Shown here: piece after piece, positions 46,790-57,133 of the stretch | Numbering within the stretch: the first letter of the stretch is position 1 | Layout: every line of letters starts with the position of its first letter | Made by a program: the position numbers and the translations under genes | Notes under the pieces: generated by a model | The model's input: the letters and a program-made list of their open reading frames with translations, nothing else | Told to the model about the DNA's origin: nothing | The model's database searches: none | NCBI GenBank assembly: GCA_019722365.1 | Contig: JADFUC010002348.1 | Location: 1-64,000, forward strand | Source: Lithospermum erythrorhizon | Taxonomy: Eukaryota; Streptophyta; Magnoliopsida; Boraginales; Boraginaceae | DNA length: 64,000 nucleotides | Direction of reading: 5' to 3'

Positions 46790-47300
46790 ATCTCCGTGGG
46801 AGTGCATGATTTTGTTGTGAAAAGAGATAGTTCGTGGTTGTGCATTGACTATGAAGCGGTTGAATAAATGACCATTAAGAGCGTGCAATTGCGAGAATTG
46901 ATGATTTGTTTGATCAGTTGAAGGATGCCAAGGTGTTCTCGAAGATTGATTCTGATGCGATATCATGTTGAGGATCAAAGGGAGGATATTCCGAAAGCTC
47001 GACTCCGTTCGTTATGATTTATGAGTTTATAGTATTGTTGATGCCATTTGGATTAATGGTGGCCTTTATGGATTTGATGAGCCAGAGTATTTCGGGGTAT
47101 TTGGATGAGTTTGTGGTGAGGTATTCATTGATGATATTCTAATATATTATTCTAGAGGGATGGAGAAGACATGGAGAGGCATTTGTCTTGAGACCTTGAG
47201 ACATCACCGGTTAATGCCAAGTTTTCTAAATGTGAGTTACAGTTGGCGAAAGTGTATTCTGTGTCATGTTATTTACACGGCGAGGTATTTGTATTTGATC
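46790..47300 (+). pseudogene. Reverse transcriptase remnant of element A
   Basis: Plus-strand words in order: VKRDSSWLCIDY (about 46811-46850), TIKSVQL (46872), DQLKDAKVFSKID (about 46912-46950), a RIK..IF..DS.RY segment (about 46970-47018), MPFGL-like (VDAIWIN, 47040, shifted), and the catalytic FIDDI at 47124-47138. This is the chromovirus RT palm order. At least four frame changes and several stops are present. Confidence 0.75.
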
Positions 47301-47499
47301 CTGAAGGTGGGCGGTGAGTAATTAGGGGCGTCCGAGTGTGGCTGAGGTTACAGGAGTTTCAGGAGGTTGTGGTTTACTCGGGGGTCATCGAGGACTTCTC
47401 TTTGATCATGACGCCATTGACCGGAGTTGACGAGAAGGGTTCGTTGTTGGGATGATATTATGAGGGGCTGCCCAGGATTCCCCAAAGGGGAGATTGACT

Positions 47500-47940
47500 A
47501 AAGGCTCCCGGTGTTAGCGATACCGTCTAGTTCTAAGAACTCGTGATTTAAAAGCGTGCTTATGTGGATGGGTGTGTTGTCACGAGGAGATGGGAAGGTG
47601 AATTTCATCGTCCCGGCTGAATTGAGGAATCACGAGAAGAACTATCCGACCACGTGATCTTGTGAGCTAATGACGATAGTCTTTCGCGTTAGAAGTTGTG
47701 GAGCGCGCTATCTGTGCTCCGGGTTAAATGCGATTTTTTACTTATCTAAGAGTTTGAAATATCTCCGGCCTTGAAGAGATTTGAATTTGAAGCGGAGGAG
47801 GTGGATGGAGTTCATTAGTGATTGACTTGACTATTGAGTACCACCGGGGGAAAGGCGAATAGCAACTAATGCGTTGAGTAGAAAGGGAAATCAAATGACA
47901 GAGGAAACAGTTAAGGAGTCGATTTTTTGATGTCGATGCT
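47500..47940 (+). pseudogene. RNase H remnant of element A
   Basis: VYVDG at about 47569 stands where the family has VY.DAS. RNHEKNYPT is at about 47627-47655. SLKYL.T..FEF at about 47750-47795 stands where the family has SLKYLFTQKDLNLRQRRW. The exit word IEYHRGKG...NALSRK is at about 47835-47883. Spacing is as expected for chromovirus RNase H, with multiple indels. Confidence 0.65.
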
Positions 47941-47959
47941 TGATGGGAGGGCCACTACA

Positions 47960-48900
47960 CCATGAAGGATCGACCGATTGTGGATCGAATCTTGGAATGC
48001 GATGGCAGGATGAGGGGGAGGTTATCATTAGGGATGTGAGAAATGGGGTCGGATCGGTTACTTAGTTGATAAGAGTGGGCCTTGAGGGATGAATGAGGAT
48101 TGTGTACCATAATTGATAATTTGAAAAGGGAGATTCTAGATGAGGCTCATAATACTCCCTATAAGCGTACACCGGAGTAGAATGTACGTGATTTGAGGTT
48201 AATAGCGTATTGGTGGCCATGAATATGAAGAGAGAGAATCGCGAGTTTGTGGCAAAGTGCTTGGTTTGTCGGTATGTGAAGGCAGAACATAACGGGTTTG
48301 TTGTAGACTCTTCCTATTCACAGTGGACATGGGAGAACAATACCGCCAGACTTCGTATTTCAGGCTTCTGGGGCGTTAAGGCGACATGATGGGGATTTGG
48401 GTGATTGTGAATAGGTTATCGAAGTCGGCTCGTTTCCACCTGCTCGGATCTGGTGGGCTTTGAAGACACTAGCCGAAGATCATGTGGATCAGTTGTGTGC
48501 AGGTTCGGTGTAGATTATTTGGACGCTAGATTCCTTGAGGCTTTGGAGGAGTTTCGAGGGGAGGCCAGGGACTAGAGTGGAGTTGAGCACATCTTTTCAT
48601 CCCAGGCCCGATGGGCAATCTAAGATAACGATCTGAGGGCGTTGGAGGATGCTCGTGCTCGCGTTCTAAACTTCTCTCGAGAATGGGGGCGATAGGTTGC
48701 CCAAGATAAGTACTACCAACCAGCGGGCGTCCGTGCTAAGTATTGAGATAGCGCCTTTGAGGCGTGTATGGGCGGAGGTGTCAGCGGCTCCACTTTGTTG
48801 GAATAAGTACAGGAGGAAAGTTTATGGTTGAGTTGAGGTCGAGGAGTTGATGAAGCGGATCGGGTTGATTCAGCGACATCGAGGGGCGACTCGGGATGGG
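47960..48900 (+). pseudogene. Integrase remnant of element A
   Basis: MKRENREFVAKCLVCRYVKAEH at about 48226-48290 (22 residues in the sequence; key residues are the C-x2-C of the HHCC zinc-binding domain) is well preserved. The core shows a WVIV.RLSKSARF-like segment (about 48398-48436), AEDHVDQL (about 48474-48498) and H-P-x-P-D-G-Q-S-K at 48598-48624, where the family has HPQTDGQSER. A W-to-C-rich decay and stops separate these. Catalytic residues were not all identified. Confidence 0.7.
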
Positions 48901-49370
48901 CGAAAGAAATATCTGCGAGATCGTAGCGAGTGAACTTGTTGTTTGAGGTCGGTGGCCAGGTGTGTTCACTGAGGTATCCCGTGGAAGAGGGAGTGATGCG
49001 GTTTGGGAGGAAAGGGAAGTTGAGTCCTCGTTATATTGGACCATTTGAGATCCTTGGGAGAGTTGCTTGGCTCCGTGTGGCTTATAGAGTTAGGCGTTGC
49101 CTCAGTTTAGATAAATTCATAATGTTCCATGTATCACATGAGGAAGTATATCCTAGCAGTGCATATTGTGCCAGCTCACCTCGATTGGAACGAGGGAGAG
49201 GACCTCACGTTTGAAAGACCGGTGAAATTTTGGACCGGAAGAGGTTTGAGGTAGTGGCCTTATTGAGAGGAAGTCACCATTGGAGGAATCGTGTGGGGAG
49301 AGGCGACTTGGGAGCGTGATGGGGATGAGGATGAGAACGTTACCCCCGACTTTTCGAGTAGATGTGAGGT
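48901..49370 (+). pseudogene. Integrase C-terminus and chromodomain-like tail of element A
   Basis: The plus-strand frame 48930-49214 contains GVMRFGRKGKLSPRYIGPFE and then IL.RV (48988-49065), the GPY/F module of chromovirus integrases, then FHVSHEEVYPS (about 49131-49160), where the family has FHVSMLRKYVPD. After a frame change, ILDRKRFEV (about 49226-49252) and EATWERDGDED (about 49298-49335) match the chromodomain-like tail (ILDR..LR...VKVLW...EATWE). This tail is the main reason for placing A in the Tekay/Del clade. Confidence 0.75.
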
Positions 49371-49461
49371 TGTATTGCATTGTTTGGTATGTTGATTTCA
49401 TGTTATGATTTATGTTCTTCTTGATTTGTTTGGGGTTGTCAATTTCGGTCGAAATTTTATT

Positions 49462-49475
49462 AGGAGGAGGTAGAT
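49462..49475 (+). other. Polypurine tract of element A
   Basis: AGGAGGAGGTAGAT lies directly before the LTR start TGTAATAACCCG at 49476, the usual plus-strand priming position. Confidence 0.65.
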
Positions 49476-51885
49476 TGTAATAACCCGTTCTAGGTTAATT
49501 TCGATAATATTATTAATTCGTAAAATTTATTTGAGCGAATTAGATTTATAATTTAAAGTCAGTGGTCGAGGTTAAAGGTTAAAGATCGTTAAAGTGGATT
49601 TGGTAGCTTTCGATTTATGCTTCGGTCGGGCACAAGCTCTTGTGCGGCTGGTGCCCAAGTGTTAAGTAATCTACCGTCGCTTTATCAGTATTCACCGCGA
49701 GAAAACACAAATATCTCCTCCTTCATACCATTTCGGCGCGAGGATTGCCGAAATCAAAGATAGAAAAATTTCTCTTCCGTTTCTTCTAAAACTTTTGTGC
49801 CGAATAAAGATCCTCGAAGTGATTTGTAAGGCTTACTTTATCATCTTTCCTTATAAAATTCAGGTAAAAAGTTAGAGTTTGAGTTGATTTTCATGTTTGA
49901 CTTTTGTTGACTTTTGGCATAACTTAAATTTTATGATGTTTCTATAAGTTTGATATGGGTTCTATGTTGTATATAAGTGATTAAATAATGATTTAGAGGT
50001 TGTTTGAGGGATGTTATTCGTCGGGGTTGACTTTTACAGGTTTTAGTTGACTTTTTTGGTTGATATTTTTCTAAGACTTTTTATATGTGTAGGGGAGTTT
50101 GGTTAGAGACATATTGTAGTTATTGAGATTAAAATTATAAAATTGATTAAAGGGAGTTAGGTTGAAAAATTGTGATTTGTAAGTTGAGGTTATAATTGAT
50201 ATTTTAGAGTATAGGTTATTGTTATAAGACCCAGGTTAACTATAATGACTTATAATTTGATATGAAATGTTAAGTAATAAGGTGCAGATTCTAGCGAGAG
50301 GGGAATCGATTGGGTTGTGTCCAACGAATTATTAATTAGTTATTTATCAAATCTCATTTATACCGTTTAGAAATAGTTCCATTAAAGAGTTGGTAGTGTG
50401 TCTTCTACAAACATGGCGTAAGTAGTAGATGCTTGATTATTTTAGGTGTTTTGAGCGTGGAAAGGCGGTTACGTGATTGTGTTCGCGAAGGTTTTGTGGT
50501 AGCCTTAGCAAAGGTGAGAGTACTTATCTCTACAGATTGTTACATATGCTTGCTTTAGATTGATGGCAGACATATGTGGTGTGGTTATGTGAGAATGGTA
50601 TACATGTAATGGTTATGCGATTATGTGGATTCATTTGTCAATGAACCATGATATGATTAACAACGGCGTTGAGATTGGCAGGTAAGTAATATCTTGAATA
50701 ACTTACGATTTTTGCCTTGTCGGCACTTTTATTTGTAAACTTTACGTGTATGTGGCCTTGTTGGCGGTTGTAGTGATTCACGATTGTGAGATGGTTTGTT
50801 ATTAACTATTGTTTTGGGGTAAATAAGTTAGTTAGATTATGCGTGACTTTGGGGCCTTGAGTGGGATATTGACCCTATAGTTGGGATGATGATTAGGGGG
50901 GTTGAGTGACTCAGTCCTTGCGAGGATATGTGGCGCTATTGGCCCATACTTGAGTGTATAAAGTGCGGTTGTACTTATACTTAGTGTATAGATGCGGTTT
51001 GCCTTATACTTAGTGTATTATAAGTGCGGTGCCTTATGCTTAGAGTACTAAGTCTGGGTTGACCTTATACTTGGTATAAATACAGGTTTGGCCTTATCTC
51101 ATCGGTATAGGAGTGCGGTGTGATTATCGATTGGTCGTTCACTGCCCGGTTAGGCGGATTGAGAGCATGCGCGGTAGAGGTTGTGAACAGTCATTGGGGA
51201 TATGAGAGATAGATGGCTTGATGACTAGAGTTATAGTCGTTGTTGAGTTTGAGTTATTTCTGGTGATTGTGTGTGTACTTTACTAGAAATATTATATCTC
51301 CACGTATGTGATGTACGAGACTTTCTTTGGAAGTGTGTTGTATGACCTTATTGCAGTGATGGGATATATATGTCTTATTCATATTTGACTATTATAATAA
51401 TTGACGTCCGTTCAAGTGTGGACATTTTAATTTCACCCAGCATGTTAAGTTTTGAAACATGAACTTTACACCCGCTTTTCGCTATGGGGCGGCATTTCGT
51501 TTAATGCCGGGTTAATGGTGGATTGAGCCAAGAGGCGTGGAAGATTCCGAGTGGATAGGTGAGCATGGTGGTGAGGATCCTCATTTTGATGTGTTGTCAA
51601 CGATTTTGATTGTAGTATTTTCCTTTTCAAACTTTGGCACTTGTCTAGGAAATTATTGTATTCTAAATCTGATGCTTATTCTCATTTATACATTATGAAG
51701 TGGGATATATTTATTGTATATATATAATAAAGGTTGAGGTTTGGTTAGATGTCACGATGGATTGTAAATTTTAAAAGCATTTTGAGTTGAGAAGTTTTTA
51801 TTGTAATCAAATTTTGGATGGCTTGAGTAGTAGTTTTTAACTAAGTAAATCCGTTAGTTTGGTGACTACGGTGATCCGGTTATAA
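49476..51885 (+). repeat. Element A, 3' LTR
   Basis: Partner of 31942-34822. It ends in the middle of a shared stretch (GGTGACTACGGTGATCCGGTTATAAT); the last roughly 40 bp found in the 5' LTR (through GAGGTCGTTACA) are missing. A segment of about 500 bp near 32190-32690 of the 5' LTR has no counterpart here. Confidence 0.75.
50940..51125 (+). repeat. LTR minisatellite of element A (3' copy)
   Basis: Units of about 33 bp built on TTAGTGTATAAGTGCGGTTTGCCTTATAC-like sequence, each with TATA..TGCGG and CCTTATACTT words. About five to six imperfect units. Confidence 0.6.
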
Positions 51886-51904
51886 TGATTCTACCTAAAA
51901 TCAT

Positions 51905-52725
51905 TATAAACTTATGATCTAAGTGGTACTCACCTTGAGTTTAAATGACTAATAAAAGCGATCTACCGCTGACGCTAATCAATCTCATTTACCACTACTG
52001 CCGTAATTCGGCATAGCAATTTCTAGTCAATCCAATAGCAATCAATTCCCCAACTAATTAATCCATTCTAACAACCTTTACTCTCACAGAAACCCATTAG
52101 TAAACTTACGAGATCCTACCTCGACATATGCTCTCTTCGATCAACATCAAAATCCTGACTTACACTCCCAAAACAACATATTAAAGGTCGTAACATAGCC
52201 ATTTAAAGAAATTTGGAAAAAAGTCAGCCTAAAGTCAACTATTCCCTTCAAACCCATTTCAACCCTAAAATCGATTATTATCACTTCTAACCATATAATC
52301 AAAGCAAGATGAGACCTCATGCCATTTAAAACTCGAAACTCAAAATGGTAAAAAGTCAACAAAGTCAAACTTCCATAACTTATGAAATATCAACAAGATT
52401 TCTTACTTAGTGTGTAGGATGATGAGGGAAGATGAAACCAACTTTTTTTGTGTCTTGAGCCTGAGGAATGGAAGAAATGGAAGAAAAAAAATCTATCTAG
52501 GAGGGGAGATAGGGGTTTTGACCTGCTTGAGAAAAGAGGTGGGCAGAATTTCTCCCTTTTTTGCATGGCGTCAATGACAACGATTTAAAATGTCTTATTC
52601 CAGTGACACTTAATTGCTACTCATCTAATACAGTGGAGTATATCGTATTCGAGAGTGTGTGAATAAATCTCGGGTTCGCATGACGATATATAATATAATT
52701 TAATCACTTAGTGCTTGGTTTATTC
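51905..52725 (-). repeat. Element C, right LTR, segment 2
   Basis: Continues the C LTR after A: GAGTTTAAATGACTAATAAAA (51938) matches 27164. CGATCAACATCAAAATC (52137) matches 27370. TGCTACTCATCTAAT (52614) matches 27545, and GACGATATATAATATAATTTAAT (52682) matches 27619. It holds about 290 bp (52170-52460) that the left LTR lacks. That part contains GTCAACAAAGTCAAA words shared, as complement, with the LTR of A (near 32905 and 49890), so the LTRs of A and C have common ancestry. Confidence 0.65.
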
Positions 52726-54420
52726 GGAGAGAGAGTCGGCCGTGGCAGGAGAGAAGAAGAAAGGGCCTTTATATAATGATGTAGCGTTGAGTAAAGGTAA
52801 AAGCAATGTGGGCTAAAATAGTAGGAGGTGTCAATGAGGGTGTGGGTGTCGTTTCATAGCTAAAAGGAAAAAAATGATGAGTATTTAGCTATATACACTT
52901 GTCTAGTTCGAGTTTGTTTTAGAGTAGAGATACTCAATTTTTACCTAAATCAAAAATTAGATTTATTTGATCCGCCCTCACATAGAAGAAATTTGTGTGA
53001 AATTTACTCATAATCGATTTGTCTTATTATCGCCTTCTACTTCAAATACGTTCTTATTATCCTGACATCTTATGAAACAAACAAATTCTCACATTATAGT
53101 AATCATCTTCATAGTTCACCTAATATCTCATAAATACATTTCTTTTACCTCGTACTATCCATACCAAAGTTATACAATTTATCGATAACATCTCTATGCC
53201 TCTATTTCATTATTCATTACCGTATCATTTCTACATATTCAATTAAGTCTACCAAGCCATATATATGCTCATTCACGACATATTATAAATCGAATTCACT
53301 CCACATAGTAAAATTATCTTCGACCACCTAAAAATGATTCTGCCAGTACCCAACCATCATCATCTATTATATAACACTTCATCAATGTAAGCTGATATGG
53401 TTTTACACGCTCTTACTCTTACATCGGTGCATCTGATACCATACCCGTTTACTTCAACCTTATGAGGAAATTTGTACATTCTATTCATTTGCAATTCAAC
53501 TATTGTCTTTATCAGCATCTCTCGAATCGTCAACAATGATTTATAACTATGAATTTGAAACCACTACAGAGTTATGATTAACCTAAACATACTTGCCAAT
53601 CTCTATTTTAATTACAACTCGATAAACTAACCATGAATTTGTGACCGAAGAACCTCTTTTTTCCGTTTCCTGCTACAAATATATCCTCAAATCACTACCT
53701 CGAAACTAGTGCAGTATTCTGGAACCATTAGATGCCATTCCATGTTATATACCCAACTATCAGTCTGACCCTATACATTTCTATATACACATTTAATACT
53801 CCATTTCCCTTCTAAATTTTTCAACTCTTATCTATACCCACTAGTCCTTACTAGCATCTTCACCACCCTCAATAAATTTCATCTTGTTATTACGCAAACA
53901 ACTAACTTCCGTTTATAAACGTCTTGTAATCCACCCACTTTTCTTAGCTAATATGTATCCACAAAACTCATTGATATTTTTACTACTAAATTCACTAGAT
54001 TTCTCACATTCCACTCAACTTTCTCGATCAACGAGTTATTTCAAATCTTATATGTTTATATGGATTCCACGAAACGGCTTATCATGAAATATTTTCTCAC
54101 GTCTTCAATCGGAACGCTATAAGTTATTACTTGACTAGAAAACAGTATAATATCCAAACACCCTACTCCTCTTATCACCCTGAATGTCATAGTCATCTAT
54201 TCCTGACGAAGAAATCAAATCTGTACCTTTGATTCATTTATCCTTTAACTTATTAAAATATTTATCAAATCACTGTCTTAATTTATGATTAACACTTATA
54301 ACTACACTTGACTCATCTTGCCTAAATTTCCTCTTTCGAATAAAATTTCCTCTCATCTCGTAACAACTAATACAATTCATCTCAGAATACTAAAGCGTCC
54401 TCACCTTGGCTAACGAAAAT
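52726..54420 (-). repeat. Element E, right LTR, segment 2
   Basis: Collinear with 20510-20709 and then 21504-23180. At 52883 it reads ATGAGTATTTAGCTATATACACTTGTCTAG with no insertion. This is an empty version of the site occupied by the Cassandra-type element in the left LTR. Frame 53884-54087 is chance. Confidence 0.7.
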
Positions 54421-54439
54421 CTTCTAGGTAGCATCCTCG

Positions 54440-54711
54440 GCCGATATATATAATATAATTTTATGTGACATATGGATTATTTAGAGAAGGGAGTTAAATG
54501 AGGAGAGAAGAAGAAAGATTTTGTTTATATAATGAAGTTACTTAATATGAAAGGTAAACAAGCAGTGCTTTAATGGCTGGAGGTGTCAATGTGTGTTGTT
54601 TTTGCTAAGGAGGAAAAGTGGTATTTAGTTGTACAAGTTCGGAGTTTGTTTTAAATACATAAATACTCAATTTTACTTAAATCATAAAAAATGTCGGATT
54701 TATTTCAAGCC
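54440..54711 (-). repeat. Partial third copy of the E LTR segment
   Basis: 54450-54700 repeats 52685-52990 in order: GATATATATAATATAATTTTAT, GAGAGAAGAAGAAAG, TTTATATAATGAAGTTACTTA, GTGGTATTTAG and TACTCAATTTTAC.TAAATCA. It also has the AGTATTTAG-like site unoccupied (GTGGTATTTAGTTG). It marks the end of E, perhaps by a terminal duplication or a separate LTR fragment. Confidence 0.55.
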
Positions 54712-57133
54712 ATCCACAACTACTAATTGCTAAGATTAAATTAGGGAACATATCCGTAAATGTCAAAGAAGCATCTAAAGCGGACAGTTATTGGCGATAC
54801 TAAAGGCGCTGGGCCGTTAGGAACATATACGACTTAATCGATACACTTACAATGCCGGACAAAGTCTTACAAACCTCTAAAAATTTGGTCATGGCATATC
54901 ACTAACATCCAATGAGCTTCGAAAAGCCACATGGTTGACCTCTAATTGGCACCTCGAGAGAGTTAAGTATGCAGAGATTAAGCCGGTGAAACCCCTTGAG
55001 AAGGCGAGATTGATCAGTTCAGCCTTGGTATTACATTACACAACAAATGATAAGCATATAGTTAGGCACATTAAAAGCTTAAAGGTGGGCTGCCGATCTC
55101 AAGATGGGGCGAAAACTTCTAGGTGCTCGGACCATTTGAGATACATACTGAAACCCTTGGATGAGGGACTAGGTGGGGGAACAGTTGAGACAAATGCAGA
55201 TAAATACATGAAAAAAATTGACATGAAGGGTAAAAGACAAAAATTAAAAGTTTGTGGTGATAGCCTCCAGGTACACAAACATACCTAGTGCTTGATGTCG
55301 TACCAGGTATAACACTTGAAGAGTACCTCGTTTATACATCCATTATGATTCATGTTATGAATATTAAGGATCAAAAAATGAAAGTCCCCTTGACAAGCAA
55401 AGATACCCAGAATCTCGTCACATATCTAGACACATGCTAAAGACTAAGTATCAAATTGAGAATAGGAAGCAAATCTACTATCACACGTCATTACCTTACG
55501 TTCTTTGGAAAATAATAACCTTGACATACTTAAAGTATTAGACATCCTTAGGCATACTTTAAAGATCCGCAGCTCCACGGTAAAGGCATGGTACTAGGAT
55601 ACTGGTAAGAAGGCATAAAGTGCCCTAGCGGCTCCTTAAGGTAAAAGCATAAAACACCCGACAAACTCTTGAATATAAATTTAAACTATCCATCAAAATG
55701 AACTACGTTTGACAGTCCTAGAGGAGCGATCCTGGTGAACTTAGACTCTCCAAGCCGAGCCATAACATATCAAAAACTTTTGTCCCCTAAAATCCATCAT
55801 GTGAGGCTAATAAGAGGAAGCAAGTCCAAAGGCCATAAGCATCAAATCCAGAATTCAGAGCAAAAGCAAATCAAAATCAAAGCCTGAGAAAGTACTGAGA
55901 TGCCGCAACATGCTTGAGGAAGGAATGGCATTGACTAGGATCATGTCTTCACAAAAGGCCATATACTTCAACAAGCATCAACATCAAAGTGATATAACTA
56001 GTAAAAGGTAGGAGATGGGCGTCATCTTTAGCCCAATACGTTACCATTATCAACAAAAGCAAGAAAAGGCATAGAGTCAAAAGAACGATCTAAGGCGGAG
56101 GGTTGGAAGAACAAAAGAGGGGCAGCCATGTACTTATAGTATTCCTCAAACCAAAGGGATGTAGGACTAAACTAACAATAAATAGAATGATTCCATGGCC
56201 AGTGGTCAATAGAAAGAGAGGGGCGTCCTCACTTCAACTATATAAATCCTTGTGTCTCTAGATTAGATTCGGACGTGCATGCCTAAGTCTAATATAATAT
56301 TGTATAATGCATTATGTTAGCTAACTTGTATCCCAAAGAAGCTAAGTCACTTTGATCGAACATCGAGTTGGGAGAAACAAATCCCAAAGAAGCTGAAATC
56401 ACGAATTAAGGAGAAATTCAGTTAGCATATTAAAATAGTCTTAACTTTCGAGGCTGAGCCAGCAGAATTATGAGGCTCATTTATGTCTTAAGATCACCCT
56501 CTTCGTTATCTTTCTTCACGATGTAAAGGCGAGCTCAAAAGCGGGATTTGAAAGGTTATGGTGGGTTTTCTAACAAGGCAAAAATTTTGACAGTTCAATC
56601 TTTATAAATTCAAGAAAATTAACTATGTTGTATATTTCAAAGGAATATTTAAAGCATCTAGTTAAAAGCGTGTACAAGCATAAGCATCAAGAAGGTTCAT
56701 CAAAAAGCACAAAAAGATGCATAAAGGTCAAAAGTGCTTTGGCGTGCAAAAGCAGTGATACCCCAAGTTATGCGACTTTATGTATACTCTCAACTCGAGA
56801 ACTTGCAAAATTATGAAAAAGTACGGTAATCATGATAGATAATCATATAATGTTGCAAGAGCAAGGAAAAAAAAAAGGAGAAACTTCCTATCTACCTCGA
56901 TAGCCGCTTGAAGAAGAGGGGAGAAGAGTGATGAAATTGATTTTTGACCTAAATCTATCCTATATAGACTGTTGGTCAATTATAGCATACATGCTTGTCT
57001 TGTAGGATGACAAGGTTAAGAATATTCCAAAGGCAATAAGCAGTTAGCCTATTGATGGCTATGATAAAAAAATTTCCACTATATGGGTGGGGCCGATTTG
57101 TTTGTTTATAAAATAAAATACATCCCGAATATT
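54712..57133 (+). mobile_element. Element F, right interior
   Basis: About 2.4 kb before the right LTR of F. No retrotransposon protein domain was recognised. The longest frame, 54935-55288 (117 codons), is Lys/Ser/Gly-rich with no known motif. ACTACGTTTGACAGTCC at 55694 recalls 4803. Purine-rich GGGTGGGGCCG at 57085 could be a polypurine tract but is 40 bp from the LTR. Frame 56625-56816 is Lys/Ser-rich and unassigned. Confidence 0.4.

Larger units (their letters stand above)
31942..51885 (+). mobile_element. Element A, Tekay/Del-like chromovirus, interrupted by B
   Basis: LTR-primer site-gag-protease-RT-RNase H-integrase-chromodomain-like tail-polypurine tract-LTR, all in order on the plus strand, with an Athila-like element inserted in gag. 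The LTRs are 2.9 and 2.4 kb. The polyprotein has frameshifts throughout. The insertion target is the right LTR of C. The 3' end is truncated by about 40 bp relative to the 5' LTR, so the target duplication is lost. Confidence 0.8.
25615..52725 (-). mobile_element. Element C footprint (Tekay-like, minus strand)
   Basis: The LTRs 25615-27662 and 30445-31941 + 51905-52725 flank 27663-30444. The right LTR is interrupted by A. The interior keeps integrase C-terminal and core remnants, an Athila-like module and a gag-side remnant, but no readable RT. Orientation comes from the primer site at 30425-30437 and the minus-strand integrase. Confidence 0.65.
5553..54711 (-). mobile_element. Element E footprint (long-LTR element with later insertions)
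   Basis: This is the overall span of an LTR element with about 4-kb LTRs and only about 0.6 kb of interior, deduced from collinear repeated blocks. 5553-6705 matches 23796-24950. 19681-20500 matches 24965-25614. 20510-20709 matches 52735-52870. 21504-23180 matches 52880-54350. The right copy is broken at 25614/52726 by C, and the left copy at 6705/19681 by the D composite and at 20709/21504 by the Cassandra element. Orientation is minus: a primer-site-like string reading towards the minus strand lies just left of the right LTR, at about 23776-23790. Confidence 0.65.

Noticed and set aside
54935..55288. 117-codon frame starting MTSNWHLERVKYAE as a protein gene
   Set aside because: No motif was recognised and no second copy supports it. 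It is kept only as a note in the interior of F.
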